DNA of 52,331 bases from an uncultured Clostridia bacterium (GTDB taxonomy: Bacteria > Bacillota > Clostridia > Lachnospirales > CAMVHY01). The notes under the pieces were generated by a model. That model searched no databases. It was not told the origin of the DNA and saw only the letters and a program-made list of their open reading frames with translations. The translations under genes were made by a program, and so were the position numbers. Shown in pieces: positions 17,739 through 26,798 of the stretch. How positions within the stretch are numbered: position 1 is the first letter of the stretch; each line of letters begins with the position of its first letter. The stretch spans positions 1 to 52,331 of the forward strand of contig CAMTJU010000011.1 of assembly GCA_947073045.1 (NCBI GenBank), read 5' to 3'.

Positions 17739-19370
17739 ATGTCTGAAAATAATTTAAGTTCTACAGGCAATTTTATTCATAATTATATAAACAAAGATTT
17801 AGAAGGTAAATTAAATAAAATACACACAAGATTTCCGCCTGAGCCTAATGGATATTTGCATATTGGGCATGCAAAAAGTATTTGCTTGAATTTTGGGCTA
17901 GCAGATTTGTATGGCGGCATATGCAATCTTCGTTTTGATGATACAAATCCTGCAAAAGAAGATGATGAATACGTGCAAGCAATCATTAAAGATATAAAAT
18001 GGTTGGGTTTTGATTGGCAAGACAGATTATTTTATGCATCCGATTATTTTCAAAAACTTTATGAATGCGCAATAAAGCTAATCAAAAAAGGTAAGGCGTA
18101 TGTGTGTGAATTAAGCCCAGAAGAAATTAAACAATACCGTGGAACTTTAAATGCGCCTGGAAAACCTAGTCCATACCGTAATCGTTCTGTAGAGGAAAAT
18201 TTGGATTTGTTTGAGCGTATGAAAAATGGTGAGTTTGCAGACGGCAGCAAAACTCTCCGCGCTAAAATTGATATGTCGTCTCCAAATATAAATATGCGTG
18301 ATCCAATTATCTATCGAATTGCCCGCATTTATCACCACAATACTAAAGATAAATGGTGCATATATCCTATGTATGATTTTGCGCACCCAATCGAAGACGC
18401 TATCGAACACATTACACATTCAATTTGTACAATGGAATTTGAGGATCATCGCCCATTATACAATTGGTTTATAGATGAATGCGAGTTTGAACAAAAACCC
18501 AGGCAGATTGAATTTGCAAAGTTACAATTATCTCGTACTATCATGGGCAAAAGATACATGAAAGAATTAGTTGAAAGTGGAGAAGTTGATGGCTGGGATG
18601 ACCCACGACTTGCAACAATCTCTGGTATACGCCGCCGCGGTTACACTCCTGAATCCATCAGAAATTTTTGTGAAAAGATAGGCGTCTCAAAAGCTAACAG
18701 TGTGGTAGATATAGGATTGCTCGAACATTGCGTGCGTGATGATCTCAAATCTAAATCCAAAGTTCTAATGGCAGTAATGAATCCGCTCAAGGTGGTTATT
18801 ACAAATTATCCCGAAGGCAAAACTGAACAACTCACAATTGAAAATAATCCTGAAGTTAAAGAGAAGGGTAGTCGTCAGGTTTTGTTCGCGCGCGAAATAT
18901 TTATTGAACGCGATGATTTTATGGAAAATGCGCCAAAAAAGTTCCATCGTTTAACGAGTGGACAAGAAGTACGCTTAAAAGGTGCATATTTTATAAAGTG
19001 CAACGAAATCATAAAGGATGATATTGGCAACATAATCGAATTGCATTGCACATATGACCCCGAAACAAAAAGTGGTAATGGATTTGAAGGTCGCAAAGTC
19101 AAAGGCACAATCCATTGGGTATCGGCAAAGGATTGTATTGACGCACAAGTTCGAATTTATGATTATTTACTATTAGAAAATGGCGAGAAAAATCCCAACA
19201 CATTACAAATAATTAATAACTGCAAAATTGAATCGGCAGCTAAAGACATCAAGTTAGATGAAAAGGTTCAATTTATGCGAAGCGGCTATTTCACATTAGA
19301 TTATAAATACACAAGCGAAAACAATTTGGTTTTTAACAAAATTGTTGCTCTTAGAAGCTCATACAAGTAA
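17739..19370 (+). CDS. glnS: Glutaminyl-tRNA synthetase
   Basis: The 543-residue class I synthetase charges tRNA-Gln directly. [14 protein letters not shown] (HIGH at 41-44) and [10 protein letters not shown] are diagnostic of GlnRS/GluRS. The N-terminal layout, [10 protein letters not shown]-type segment, and two C-terminal beta-barrels (VRLKGAYFI..., [13 protein letters not shown]) identify GlnRS rather than GluRS. The KMSKS-like loop reads IMGKRYMK (about residue 268), with Gly where Ser is common. AGGAGG lies 9 bases before the ATG. Most Firmicutes make Gln-tRNA through GatCAB, so direct charging here suggests acquisition by transfer in the lineage. A terminator follows. Confidence 0.95.
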   Translation: MSENNLSSTGNFIHNYINKDLEGKLNKIHTRFPPEPNGYLHIGHAKSICLNFGLADLYGGICNLRFDDTNPAKEDDEYVQAIIKDIKWLGFDWQDRLFYASDYFQKLYECAIKLIKKGKAYVCELSPEEIKQYRGTLNAPGKPSPYRNRSVEENLDLFERMKNGEFADGSKTLRAKIDMSSPNINMRDPIIYRIARIYHHNTKDKWCIYPMYDFAHPIEDAIEHITHSICTMEFEDHRPLYNWFIDECEFEQKPRQIEFAKLQLSRTIMGKRYMKELVESGEVDGWDDPRLATISGIRRRGYTPESIRNFCEKIGVSKANSVVDIGLLEHCVRDDLKSKSKVLMAVMNPLKVVITNYPEGKTEQLTIENNPEVKEKGSRQVLFAREIFIERDDFMENAPKKFHRLTSGQEVRLKGAYFIKCNEIIKDDIGNIIELHCTYDPETKSGNGFEGRKVKGTIHWVSAKDCIDAQVRIYDYLLLENGEKNPNTLQIINNCKIESAAKDIKLDEKVQFMRSGYFTLDYKYTSENNLVFNKIVALRSSYK

Positions 19371-19383
19371 TTTGATTTTTTAG

Positions 19384-19404
19384 TTACTTTCTTGAAAGAA
19401 AGTA
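19384..19404. repeat. Short palindrome of the intergenic cassette family, copy C
   Basis: TTACTTTCTT-ga-AAGAAAGTA is followed by GCAAAAGAAC, which matches the TTACTTTTCTTT...AAGTAANCAAAGAAAC layout of the copies near 185 and 5711. As there, a terminator hairpin with its own stem follows within 30 bases. Confidence 0.55.
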
Positions 19405-19423
19405 GCAAAAGAACTTTTGAATA

Positions 19424-19466
19424 CAAAAAAAGCTGTTACACAAGATTGTGTGACAGCTTTTTTCGT
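19424..19466. terminator. Bidirectional terminator between glnS and the giant phosphatase gene
   Basis: A 13-bp stem, AGCTGTTACACAA (19431-19443) with TTGTGTGACAGCT (19446-19458), carries one mismatch near the middle and is flanked by A and T runs. It ends both the minC-yqeG-glnS transcript and the opposing gene. Confidence 0.88.
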
Positions 19467-19514
19467 AAACATTTTAGATTTTTGTTTAGAAGAATTTTAT
19501 TTTTAATCTAAATT

Positions 19515-22500
19515 TTATTGATTTGGTAATAGTGGTTCTTGATCATTTTTACCAAATTTAGCGTTATATTCTATAGCTCTCAATTTAGCGCTAGGAACAA
19601 GCGAATGTATAGATGGTTTTATATAATAACTTTTCTGTGTTTGCCAATTACTTATACGACAAGTTGCTTCTGTAAGTTTAGATTCTGCCAAATCAAAAGG
19701 CCTATGAACACGATCTGCAAACGTTTTAGTTGCAAAAACTGTTACAAGCTTTAAAAAACCAGTTACAACTCTTAAAGAAATACGCGCTACAAAAATTCCT
19801 ATATGTGCAGTTGCACTGCCTATTCCAACAGCAAAATTTCTACAAAAGGTTAAACACTTTCTACCAAAATTTTTTGGAGATGCTGTTAATGTTTCAAGTT
19901 TATTATTTCTGGTTTGTTCAGTTTCAATACTTCCTTTGGATTTATCAATTCGTTTATACAAATGCATGCGAATGTTGGTTAGCCATTTATTTGGCAAAAA
20001 CGGTGAAACAATACTTAAACCTACTTCAATTACAAAACGAACTGTCTCTCCAAGAAAACCGAGTGGAAACAAACCATCGTTAAATTGAATTGTTTTTCTT
20101 GCAATTCCTATTGATGTTCCTATTGACATAAGTGAAATTGCACCAAGCGAAGCTGTTGTTACTATTGCTGCTGTTAAAGACGATAAACCTAAATTTGTCA
20201 AAATTGGTGATAATATTTGAGCTCCCGGAACAAACCAAGATACAACTGCTGCAGCAAGACTTATTACTCCCAAAATAGAACAAACAGTAATTTTTAACCA
20301 ATCTAACCAAGTTGTTTTTTTTCGAGTTTGAAGTTCTTGTGTTAGTACAGGAATATTGTAAACAGAAGTATTATTATTTTGTAAATTATTAGTTATATTG
20401 TCGTTAGTTTTCTCTTCATCTTCTCTTTTTGAATTAGTTGTGATTAGAGGTCCATTTGATGAATTTAAATTTTGTTCATCTTTATTATTACTAATGTAAT
20501 TAATTTCTGTATCTTTTGGAATTTGTGATATATCGTTTGTTTTAGTAATAGGTTTATTTTCATTTTCTTCTTCTTCTTCTTCTTCAATAATTTGTTCGTT
20601 ATTGCTATTATTATCAATTACTTTTTGAATAAAAACCTCCTCTTTTTTATTAAGACTTGCTTTAAGAGTTTCTAATTTTTTTGATTTTAATTTATCACTA
20701 TCTTTTTCTTTTTCACAAACATTTTCTAATATTTGAATTGTGTCTTGTGGAATATTTCCAGTTTCTGAAGAATATTTCTCTAAAATTGCATCCATAATAA
20801 TTCCTGGTATACTATTTTCTCCTAAAGGTTCCAATAGCTTTAGGCTGTCTATATTAATTTCATTATTAGAATTTAATATTGTCGCGATAGTTTCGAGTTT
20901 TTTAAATTGCTGTGAGTTTTCAATTTCAATTTCATTTGAGGCATAACTTTTTAAATCATAAACATCTTCTACAGTAATTTGCGCCATTGCTAGAGCAATT
21001 TTTTCTAAAAGTGATATCATAATTTCTTTTGAAACACTATTTGGAGATAAAACTATTAAATTTTTTAAAGTATCATATTCTATGAAATTTATACAATCTA
21101 TAAAATTTTGCAATATAGGATTTATTAACTCTGGGGCAATTGTGCCGGGTATACTCAAGGATAATAATGCACATAAACAATCATTATTCCATTGAAAATT
21201 TTTTGCTAGTTTAAGTTGAATTATTTCAAGTGCATTTTTTGTCTCTGGAATATTATTAAGTTTAAAACTTTTACTCATATCTATTTTATAACCAACTGAT
21301 CTAAATAAATCATTATTAATAAATTTAAGAAGTTCTTCAGGAGTTGATATAAGATTTTCATTATCAAATAATTGGTTTAAATTAGTAATTACTTGTTTTT
21401 CAAGTTCTGGCGCAATAGAATCAATAAACATTGGTAATATTGATTTTCTTAGATCGTTATCCTCAAATATTGTCAAGGATGATTCTTCAGGTTTTTCTCC
21501 GTTTATGTATAGATTCGGTTTATTTGATATGGCAGGAGGCAATGGTTTTGGATCCATAAGCTTCGGTTCTAAATTAGTTTGTTGAAAATAATCTGCAAAT
21601 ACATATCGAAAATTTGTATATGGATTATAAATTAATACATTACAATTTGAGTAACCTGTTTTAAATCCAAAACTTCGAGTTGCATCTATTCCGTAAGAAT
21701 TACCTATTTGATATATATAAAACATATTATTATGTCCAGTAAATTGAATTGTAAGAGGAAGTAATTCTTTCGGATTTTCTGGCATAAATCTTGTTGAAAG
21801 AATAAGAGGTTCTATTCTATTATAGATAGAAGTCAAATCACAGTTTACAGTATTGGTCATATAAAGACCTGAATTATCATTGTCATTTTCTGTATTGTCA
21901 TCATCATCATTTTCTGTGTTGTTACCTTCATCATTGTCATTTTCATCGTTTCCTAAACGATAATTAATATATGCATATCCCAAAACATCTTTTAACTCTA
22001 AAAAGTTTTCAACCGTAAATCCTGCGTTTATTAATTCATTATATGTATTTTCATAATCCTTATCATAGGCAGCGTTATAACTATTTACATCATTATAAAT
22101 TTCTTGTTCTTTATTATATTCATAATCAAATTTATTTTCTTTAGCTTTATCAGAAGATATATTTTTAAAGAAATCATCTATTTTTGTTTTTAAATCTTCT
22201 GATAATTTTTCATCAACTAAACGTTTAAGATTTGAATAATGGTTAACAGTCCATACCGTTTTATAAATTGTAAACAGTTCTCTCAAATGTTTTTTAGTTA
22301 AAAAGGTATGTGCATCTATTATATGTTTTGCACCTATTTTATTTGATTTTACCGTTAAGAATTTTCCTTTATCATATAAATTTTTGAAATAATCTTCATA
22401 TTCTGGAGCATAAAGACCAGTTGAAAGAACATCATGATTGCCAACTATATTTGTTATTCTATCTGGTGCCATATATAACAAATCTTTAATTAATTCCAAA

Positions 22501-23312
22501 CATTGAACAGTTGCATTACCTCTGTCGCCGTGGTCACCAAGTAAATGTAATTTACTATCAAAATCATGATTAATGTGAATTAGTGGTATAGGGTAAAACC
22601 TTTCTTCTTTGAAGTTTGCAATTTGTTCGCTTCTATCTTTTGTTTCTTCTTCTTCTTTTATTAAATTATATTTTTCGTTTATGTATTTATCAAATTCTTT
22701 TTGAGAATAGCGTGTATTATTTGTTAAGCTAAGATAAGAACATTCGCCTGGAATGAAATCGCCAATACCAGACAAAATAATAAAATATAGCAAAACTGTC
22801 AAATCACCATGTACATCTGAAATTATACCCTCAAAACCTTTACTTAAGCGCATATTACGCCAAGTAAAATTTTCAGGTAAATTAGGTAATTTGGGATTAC
22901 TTTCTTTGGCTTTATTATATTCTTCTACAAAAATATCATAATATTTTTTCTTAACTTTATTTATTTCTTCTATTACTTTAGAAAAATATAATCTTTGATT
23001 TTCAATATTTATTAAATCGAATTCTTGTGTTTTAAAAGGATGATTAGTAACATTTTGGGTATTACCATCCATACAATTTTTGTATGGATGAAATTGTTGA
23101 ATTAATTTTTTTTTGTTTGCATACTTTTCTTTTGATTTTTCTTCATAATCTTTGTTTCTTTTATTTGCTTCATTTTGTATTCTTTCAATTTCAGGTTTTA
23201 TTGCATTAATTTCTTCATCATTATCTGTAATTTTACTATTCATATAATTAAAAAGTTCTTGAGATATGCTATGCAACGGTTCTTTAACAGAATCATAATT
23301 TATTTCACTCAT
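19515..23312 (-). CDS. Giant protein with PPP-type metallophosphatase domain and hydrophobic C-terminal region
   Basis: The 1265-residue protein starts at ATG 23312 (GGGGTGA upstream). Residues 15-140 are helical and charged. About 158-530 carries a calcineurin-like fold with PPP signatures: SDVHGD (Asp166, His168), LGDHGDRG (Asp260, Asp263, Arg264), VGNHDVL (Asn292, His293) and FTGHNN (His527). A low-complexity Asp/Asn/Glu stretch (about 454-480) sits in an insert before the last motif. Then come helical regions, a Glu7 run and an acidic linker. Around 1000-1195 lie several hydrophobic segments (ILGVISLAAAVVSWFVPG, LTAAIVTTASLGAISLMS, FVIEVGLSIVSPFLP, IGSATAHIGIFVARISL). There is no signal peptide. 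Metal-dependent phosphoester hydrolysis is likely; the substrate is unknown. It could be a membrane-anchored Ser/Thr phosphatase, a nucleotide phosphatase or an exported effector. Confidence 0.75.
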   Translation of the reverse strand: MSEINYDSVKEPLHSISQELFNYMNSKITDNDEEINAIKPEIERIQNEANKRNKDYEEKSKEKYANKKKLIQQFHPYKNCMDGNTQNVTNHPFKTQEFDLINIENQRLYFSKVIEEINKVKKKYYDIFVEEYNKAKESNPKLPNLPENFTWRNMRLSKGFEGIISDVHGDLTVLLYFIILSGIGDFIPGECSYLSLTNNTRYSQKEFDKYINEKYNLIKEEEETKDRSEQIANFKEERFYPIPLIHINHDFDSKLHLLGDHGDRGNATVQCLELIKDLLYMAPDRITNIVGNHDVLSTGLYAPEYEDYFKNLYDKGKFLTVKSNKIGAKHIIDAHTFLTKKHLRELFTIYKTVWTVNHYSNLKRLVDEKLSEDLKTKIDDFFKNISSDKAKENKFDYEYNKEQEIYNDVNSYNAAYDKDYENTYNELINAGFTVENFLELKDVLGYAYINYRLGNDENDNDEGNNTENDDDDNTENDNDNSGLYMTNTVNCDLTSIYNRIEPLILSTRFMPENPKELLPLTIQFTGHNNMFYIYQIGNSYGIDATRSFGFKTGYSNCNVLIYNPYTNFRYVFADYFQQTNLEPKLMDPKPLPPAISNKPNLYINGEKPEESSLTIFEDNDLRKSILPMFIDSIAPELEKQVITNLNQLFDNENLISTPEELLKFINNDLFRSVGYKIDMSKSFKLNNIPETKNALEIIQLKLAKNFQWNNDCLCALLSLSIPGTIAPELINPILQNFIDCINFIEYDTLKNLIVLSPNSVSKEIMISLLEKIALAMAQITVEDVYDLKSYASNEIEIENSQQFKKLETIATILNSNNEINIDSLKLLEPLGENSIPGIIMDAILEKYSSETGNIPQDTIQILENVCEKEKDSDKLKSKKLETLKASLNKKEEVFIQKVIDNNSNNEQIIEEEEEEENENKPITKTNDISQIPKDTEINYISNNKDEQNLNSSNGPLITTNSKREDEEKTNDNITNNLQNNNTSVYNIPVLTQELQTRKKTTWLDWLKITVCSILGVISLAAAVVSWFVPGAQILSPILTNLGLSSLTAAIVTTASLGAISLMSIGTSIGIARKTIQFNDGLFPLGFLGETVRFVIEVGLSIVSPFLPNKWLTNIRMHLYKRIDKSKGSIETEQTRNNKLETLTASPKNFGRKCLTFCRNFAVGIGSATAHIGIFVARISLRVVTGFLKLVTVFATKTFADRVHRPFDLAESKLTEATCRISNWQTQKSYYIKPSIHSLVPSAKLRAIEYNAKFGKNDQEPLLPNQ

Positions 23313-23426
23313 AAGCTTCACCCCGATTCAAAAAATATTTATTTACCAAAGACACAAAAACATAATTTCTACGAAAAAATTTCACATTTTAATTCAAAGT
23401 TTAATTGTAAATACTCATCTTTTTAA

Positions 23427-23456
23427 ATTATATCGCATTTCATGTACAAATTTCAA
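23427..23456 (-). promoter_or_regulatory. Promoter of the giant phosphatase gene
   Basis: On the minus strand TTGAAA (23451-23456) and TATAAT (23427-23432) are 18 bases apart, giving a leader of about 105 bases. The 335-base gap 23313-23647 otherwise holds only the tmcAL terminator and AT-rich DNA with no gene visible. Confidence 0.65.
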
Positions 23457-23580
23457 TTAATTTAGCAACAATTTTATTTTTTGTGAAATTAATTTATGCA
23501 AAAAAATATTTTTCGTGTTTTAAAATGGCAAATCATACGCAAAGCAAAAATAGAATTATACATAATCAATTAATTAAAAA

Positions 23581-23613
23581 AAATAAAAAACGCTACCTTT
23601 TTACGTAGCGTTT
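23581..23613 (-). terminator. Terminator of tmcAL
   Basis: Read on the minus strand, an AAACGCTAC/GTAGCG-type stem (23588-23596 with 23605-23613) is followed by a T-rich run (TTTTTTATTT). Confidence 0.8.
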
Positions 23614-23647
23614 ATAAAAATCCATTGAATTTAAAAACAATTTTGCA

Positions 23648-24802
23648 TCACAAAATTATAACTGGTTGCGTGTATTCATAATTTGATGAAAAAAATTTTT
23701 GATTGCTAAGAAAAATTGGATAAAGGTCAGTTGCTTCAATTTCTTTTTTTATCATATTTAGTGCAAAATTATTCTTCAAGCGTTGAATATGTTTTATATT
23801 TGTGATAATGGGCAAGCTTGAATTTTTTTTGAGCATTTTTAAAAGAGATTGACTGCTTTTTTTAAATCCAAGTATTCGCAAATATTGTGGTTGATACGTG
23901 TCTTTTTTTATATTTAATATTGTATTTAAAATGATTCTTCTTAGTCTCGAATTTGTATATCTTGTAGAATTTGCAGATGAAATTATTTGGCTTATGAGAA
24001 AATTATTTTGCGCAGCTTTAATAATTCTGTTTTCAATTCCTTCGTTTACATTTAATATTTCGTCTGTTAATTTTTTTTGAGCAATTAGATAATGAAAAAC
24101 ATTGCTGGCATTATCAAGGTTGGCAAAATTTTGGGGGATGTATTGCAAACAATTTTGTGGAATAAAATTTGATATATCAATGTTATTGTAAATGGCATTG
24201 CGTATTGATAGGGCCGATGAAATTTTTTTGGCGAGTTTATTTTCATCGTGTTTACAATATTTTCTTTTGATGTTGAAGACTTTAGGTTGCCAATTTATTC
24301 TTTCCATTGCCGCTAGATATTCAATGACCAAAATATTATTTGGTGTCAAAAATTTTTCATAACCTGGAAGATTTTTTTTTACATAATAAAAAAATGCAGT
24401 CGCAAATGATTTTTTGCACTCCATTTCTTTTTTCACATCAAAATTATTTTTAATACGCGCCAATTTTTTTAGCGGTTCAATTTCATCAATTTCACTGCCA
24501 AAACTAATTGCATTAACAATTCCAGTAGACTTCAAAATATTTATAGCAGCAGTTGCAAAATATTGGGCACTTGAAACTGAAAATACGACTGGCAATTCCA
24601 ATACCAAGTCAATTCCATTTTCAAGTGCCATTTTTGTCCGCAGATATTTATTTATAATAGCTGGTTCGCCGCGCTGAACGTAATTTCCACTCATAACAGT
24701 GATTACAAAATCAGCATTAGAAATTTTTTTTGCTGAATCTATATGATACGAATGTCCGTTGTGGAAAGGATTGTATTCGGCAATTATACCGAGTATTTGC
24801 AT
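23648..24802 (-). CDS. tmcAL: tRNA(Met) cytidine acetate ligase TmcAL
   Basis: The 384-residue protein belongs to the family that forms N4-acetylcytidine at C34 of elongator tRNA-Met from acetate and ATP. The nucleotidyltransferase start GIIAEYNPFHNGH carries the HxGH motif, followed by VTVMSGNYVQRGEPAI-type and ELPVVFSVSSAQYFATAA segments and FGSEIDEIEPL, all typical. The C-terminal RRIILNTIL and QPQYLRILGF regions match the family. GGAGG lies before the ATG. It is monocistronic, with its own terminator. Together with mnmEG, dusB and rluA it adds to the RNA-modification genes of the window. Confidence 0.92.
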   Translation of the reverse strand: MQILGIIAEYNPFHNGHSYHIDSAKKISNADFVITVMSGNYVQRGEPAIINKYLRTKMALENGIDLVLELPVVFSVSSAQYFATAAINILKSTGIVNAISFGSEIDEIEPLKKLARIKNNFDVKKEMECKKSFATAFFYYVKKNLPGYEKFLTPNNILVIEYLAAMERINWQPKVFNIKRKYCKHDENKLAKKISSALSIRNAIYNNIDISNFIPQNCLQYIPQNFANLDNASNVFHYLIAQKKLTDEILNVNEGIENRIIKAAQNNFLISQIISSANSTRYTNSRLRRIILNTILNIKKDTYQPQYLRILGFKKSSQSLLKMLKKNSSLPIITNIKHIQRLKNNFALNMIKKEIEATDLYPIFLSNQKFFSSNYEYTQPVIIL

Positions 24803-24879
24803 TTAAATAAACCTCCATAAAAAAAGTATAAAGTGTAAAAATTGGGCATAATACTAAAAAAAGTTATTGGAGAAGATAA

Positions 24880-25131
24880 ATGATGAAAAAAGAAAAAACT
24901 AATTATGAACATATGCTTATTTTATGCAAGATGTTTATAAAAGAAACAAACAATCTTAAAATGCTGATAAATAATTTATGTGAGGAATTTAATGCTGTTT
25001 CTGAATCAATATATTTTTTGAATAAGCATCAAAATGAAATACTTGAATTATTGTTGAACAATTTTGAAATAGAAAATATAGATTATTCACCTTCATTTTA
25101 TCATTTTATGAATTATAAAAAACGCAAGTAA
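24880..25131 (+). CDS. Hypothetical protein, 83 residues
   Basis: I do not recognise this small protein. It starts MMKKEKTNYEHMLILCKMF, is mostly alpha-helical and charged (ETNNLKMLINNLCEEFNAV), and ends in a basic KKRK. TTGGAGAAG precedes ATG 24880 at 7 bases; ATG 24883 is also possible. There is no signal peptide or membrane helix. It is convergent with pspC, with only 9 bases between the stops and no hairpin, so the two messages may overlap. Confidence 0.6.
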   Translation: MMKKEKTNYEHMLILCKMFIKETNNLKMLINNLCEEFNAVSESIYFLNKHQNEILELLLNNFEIENIDYSPSFYHFMNYKKRK

Positions 25132-25140
25132 TTTGCAAAA

Positions 25141-25326
25141 TTAAATTTGCTTATCAGGCATTACAAACGCACATATTATATAAATAATGATTCCGGTGAA
25201 AAACCAAAGTGATAAAATAACCCATGCAATACGAACGAGAGTTGGGTCAAGATCAAAATATTCAGCAATACCTGCGCATACACCACAAAGTTTTTTATCT
25301 TCCGAAGATTTATATAGTCGTTTCAT
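25141..25326 (-). CDS. PspC-domain membrane protein
   Basis: The 61-residue protein starts MKRLYKSSEDKKLCGVCAGI and continues AEYFDLDPTLVRIAWVI, the standard PspC domain: a conserved amphipathic start, then one TM helix (LWFFTGIIIYIICAFVMP). PspC-domain proteins act in phage-shock-like envelope stress responses. Stand-alone 60-residue copies are common in Firmicutes without the rest of the psp operon, as here. AGGAGG lies 7 bases before the ATG and a TATAAT lies on the minus strand at about 25351-25356. Confidence 0.92.
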   Translation of the reverse strand: MKRLYKSSEDKKLCGVCAGIAEYFDLDPTLVRIAWVILSLWFFTGIIIYIICAFVMPDKQI

Positions 25327-25390
25327 ATAAATTACCTCCTACTTATTTGATTATATTATAACATGTTTTAGGAAACCATTCAGATAAATA

Positions 25391-25419
25391 TTGACAAAAC
25401 TTTTGCAAAATTATATACT
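25391..25419 (+). promoter_or_regulatory. Promoter of coaBC
   Basis: A consensus TTGACA (25391-25396), a 17-base spacer and TATACT (25414-25419) imply a leader of about 88 bases to the start at 25514. Confidence 0.8.
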
Positions 25420-25513
25420 AAAGTGAAGTATTTTTTATAAAATTTATGATTGAATTTGCTCTTTGCAATGTTTATAGCATATGGAACATTATAAAATAAT
25501 AGGAGATAAGGAT

Positions 25514-26719
25514 ATGTTAAAAGGTAAGACTATACTTGTTGGAATTACAGGCGGCATAGCTGCTTACAAGGCAGCTGAATTGACATCGCTCATTGTTAAG
25601 CAACATGCTAATGTAGAAGTCATAATGACTCGCAATGCGACAGAATTTATCACTCCTTTGACGTTTGAACATCTTACAGGTAACAAGGTTTACACGGATA
25701 CCTTTGACAGAAACTTTGTTCATAATGTAGAACACATAGCATTGGCAGATAAGGCTAATATGGTGGTTATTGCGCCGGCTACGGCTAATATAATGGCGAA
25801 GGTGGCTCATGGAATAGCAGATGATATGCTAAGTACAACAGTGTTAGCTTGCACATGTCCCAAAATGGTTGCTCCTGCAATGAATACAAATATGTATATC
25901 AATCCTATTACTCAGGATAACATAACTAAGTTAAAAGATTATGGCTGGATAATCGCTGAGCCAGTAAAAGGTAGACTTGCTTGTGGAACGACAGGATTAG
26001 GTAAACTTCAAGAACCTGAAGATTTGTTGCAGTATATATTAAAAGAGATCGCACTGCCTCATGATTTATTGGGAAAGAAAGTGCTTGTAACAGCTGGAGC
26101 AACTCAAGAGAGTATTGATCCGGTAAGATATATTACAAATCATTCTACTGGTAAAATGGGTTATGCTTTAGCACAAATGGCAGCATACAGAGGTGCTGAT
26201 GTAGTACTGATTAGCGGGGAAACACACATTAAAAAGCCAAAATTTGTAGAGGTAATAGAAGTTAGGTCTATGCAGGAACTTTTCGAAGCAGTTAAAGACA
26301 AAAGTTTAGATGCGGATTTTATATTTAAGGCAGCAGCAGTTGCAGATTATACACCTATAAATTATTATGACAACAAGATGAAAAAGAACGATGAAGATTT
26401 AATAATTAAGCTTAAGAGAACAACAGATATTTTATCGTGGCTTGGTAGACATTCAAAAAATAGTCAGGTAATCTGTGGATTTTCAATGGAAACAGAAAAT
26501 ATGCTTGAAAATAGTAAAAAGAAGCTAATAAACAAAAATATTGATATGATTTGTGCTAATAATCTGAAATTAGCTGGTGCAGGTTTTGGCACAGACACAA
26601 ATATAGTAACCGTTATAACACAACATAGTGTTGAAGAAATGCCTATTATGTCCAAAGATAAATTAGCTAATAAGATTATAGATAAGGCAATAGATATATC
26701 AAAGCAAAAGGCTAAATAA
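25514..26719 (+). CDS. coaBC: Bifunctional phosphopantothenoylcysteine decarboxylase / phosphopantothenate-cysteine ligase
   Basis: The 401-residue protein carries two steps of coenzyme A synthesis. The CoaC flavoprotein half has GITGGIAAYKAAEL, EHIALADKAN, APATANIMAKVAHGIADD and VAPAMNTNMY. The CoaB half has VTAGATQESIDPVRYITNHSTGKMG and the Lys-rich KMKKNDEDLIIKLKRTTDIL. ATG 25514 has AGGAGATAAGG upstream; an in-frame ATG at 25481 lacks one. About half of the Lys codons are AAG, and codon choice in general looks more balanced than in the neighbours, which use AAA heavily. Possible horizontal replacement. It is a single-gene unit with its own promoter and terminator. Confidence 0.95.
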   Translation: MLKGKTILVGITGGIAAYKAAELTSLIVKQHANVEVIMTRNATEFITPLTFEHLTGNKVYTDTFDRNFVHNVEHIALADKANMVVIAPATANIMAKVAHGIADDMLSTTVLACTCPKMVAPAMNTNMYINPITQDNITKLKDYGWIIAEPVKGRLACGTTGLGKLQEPEDLLQYILKEIALPHDLLGKKVLVTAGATQESIDPVRYITNHSTGKMGYALAQMAAYRGADVVLISGETHIKKPKFVEVIEVRSMQELFEAVKDKSLDADFIFKAAAVADYTPINYYDNKMKKNDEDLIIKLKRTTDILSWLGRHSKNSQVICGFSMETENMLENSKKKLINKNIDMICANNLKLAGAGFGTDTNIVTVITQHSVEEMPIMSKDKLANKIIDKAIDISKQKAK

Positions 26720-26737
26720 ATACATAATACATAAGTA

Positions 26738-26768
26738 AGGCAAAAGGGATTCCTTTTGCTTTTTTTAT
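26738..26768 (+). terminator. Terminator of coaBC
   Basis: An 8-bp stem, GCAAAAGG (26740-26747) and CCTTTTGC (26752-26759), is followed by seven T. Confidence 0.85.
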
Positions 26769-26798
26769 TTTAATTGTTAAAAAGAGAGATGAAATAAA

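Noticed and set aside
20566-20587. TTC/GAA microsatellite in the giant phosphatase gene as a phase-variation switch
   Set aside because: The unit is three bases, so slippage would change the length of the Glu run but not the frame.
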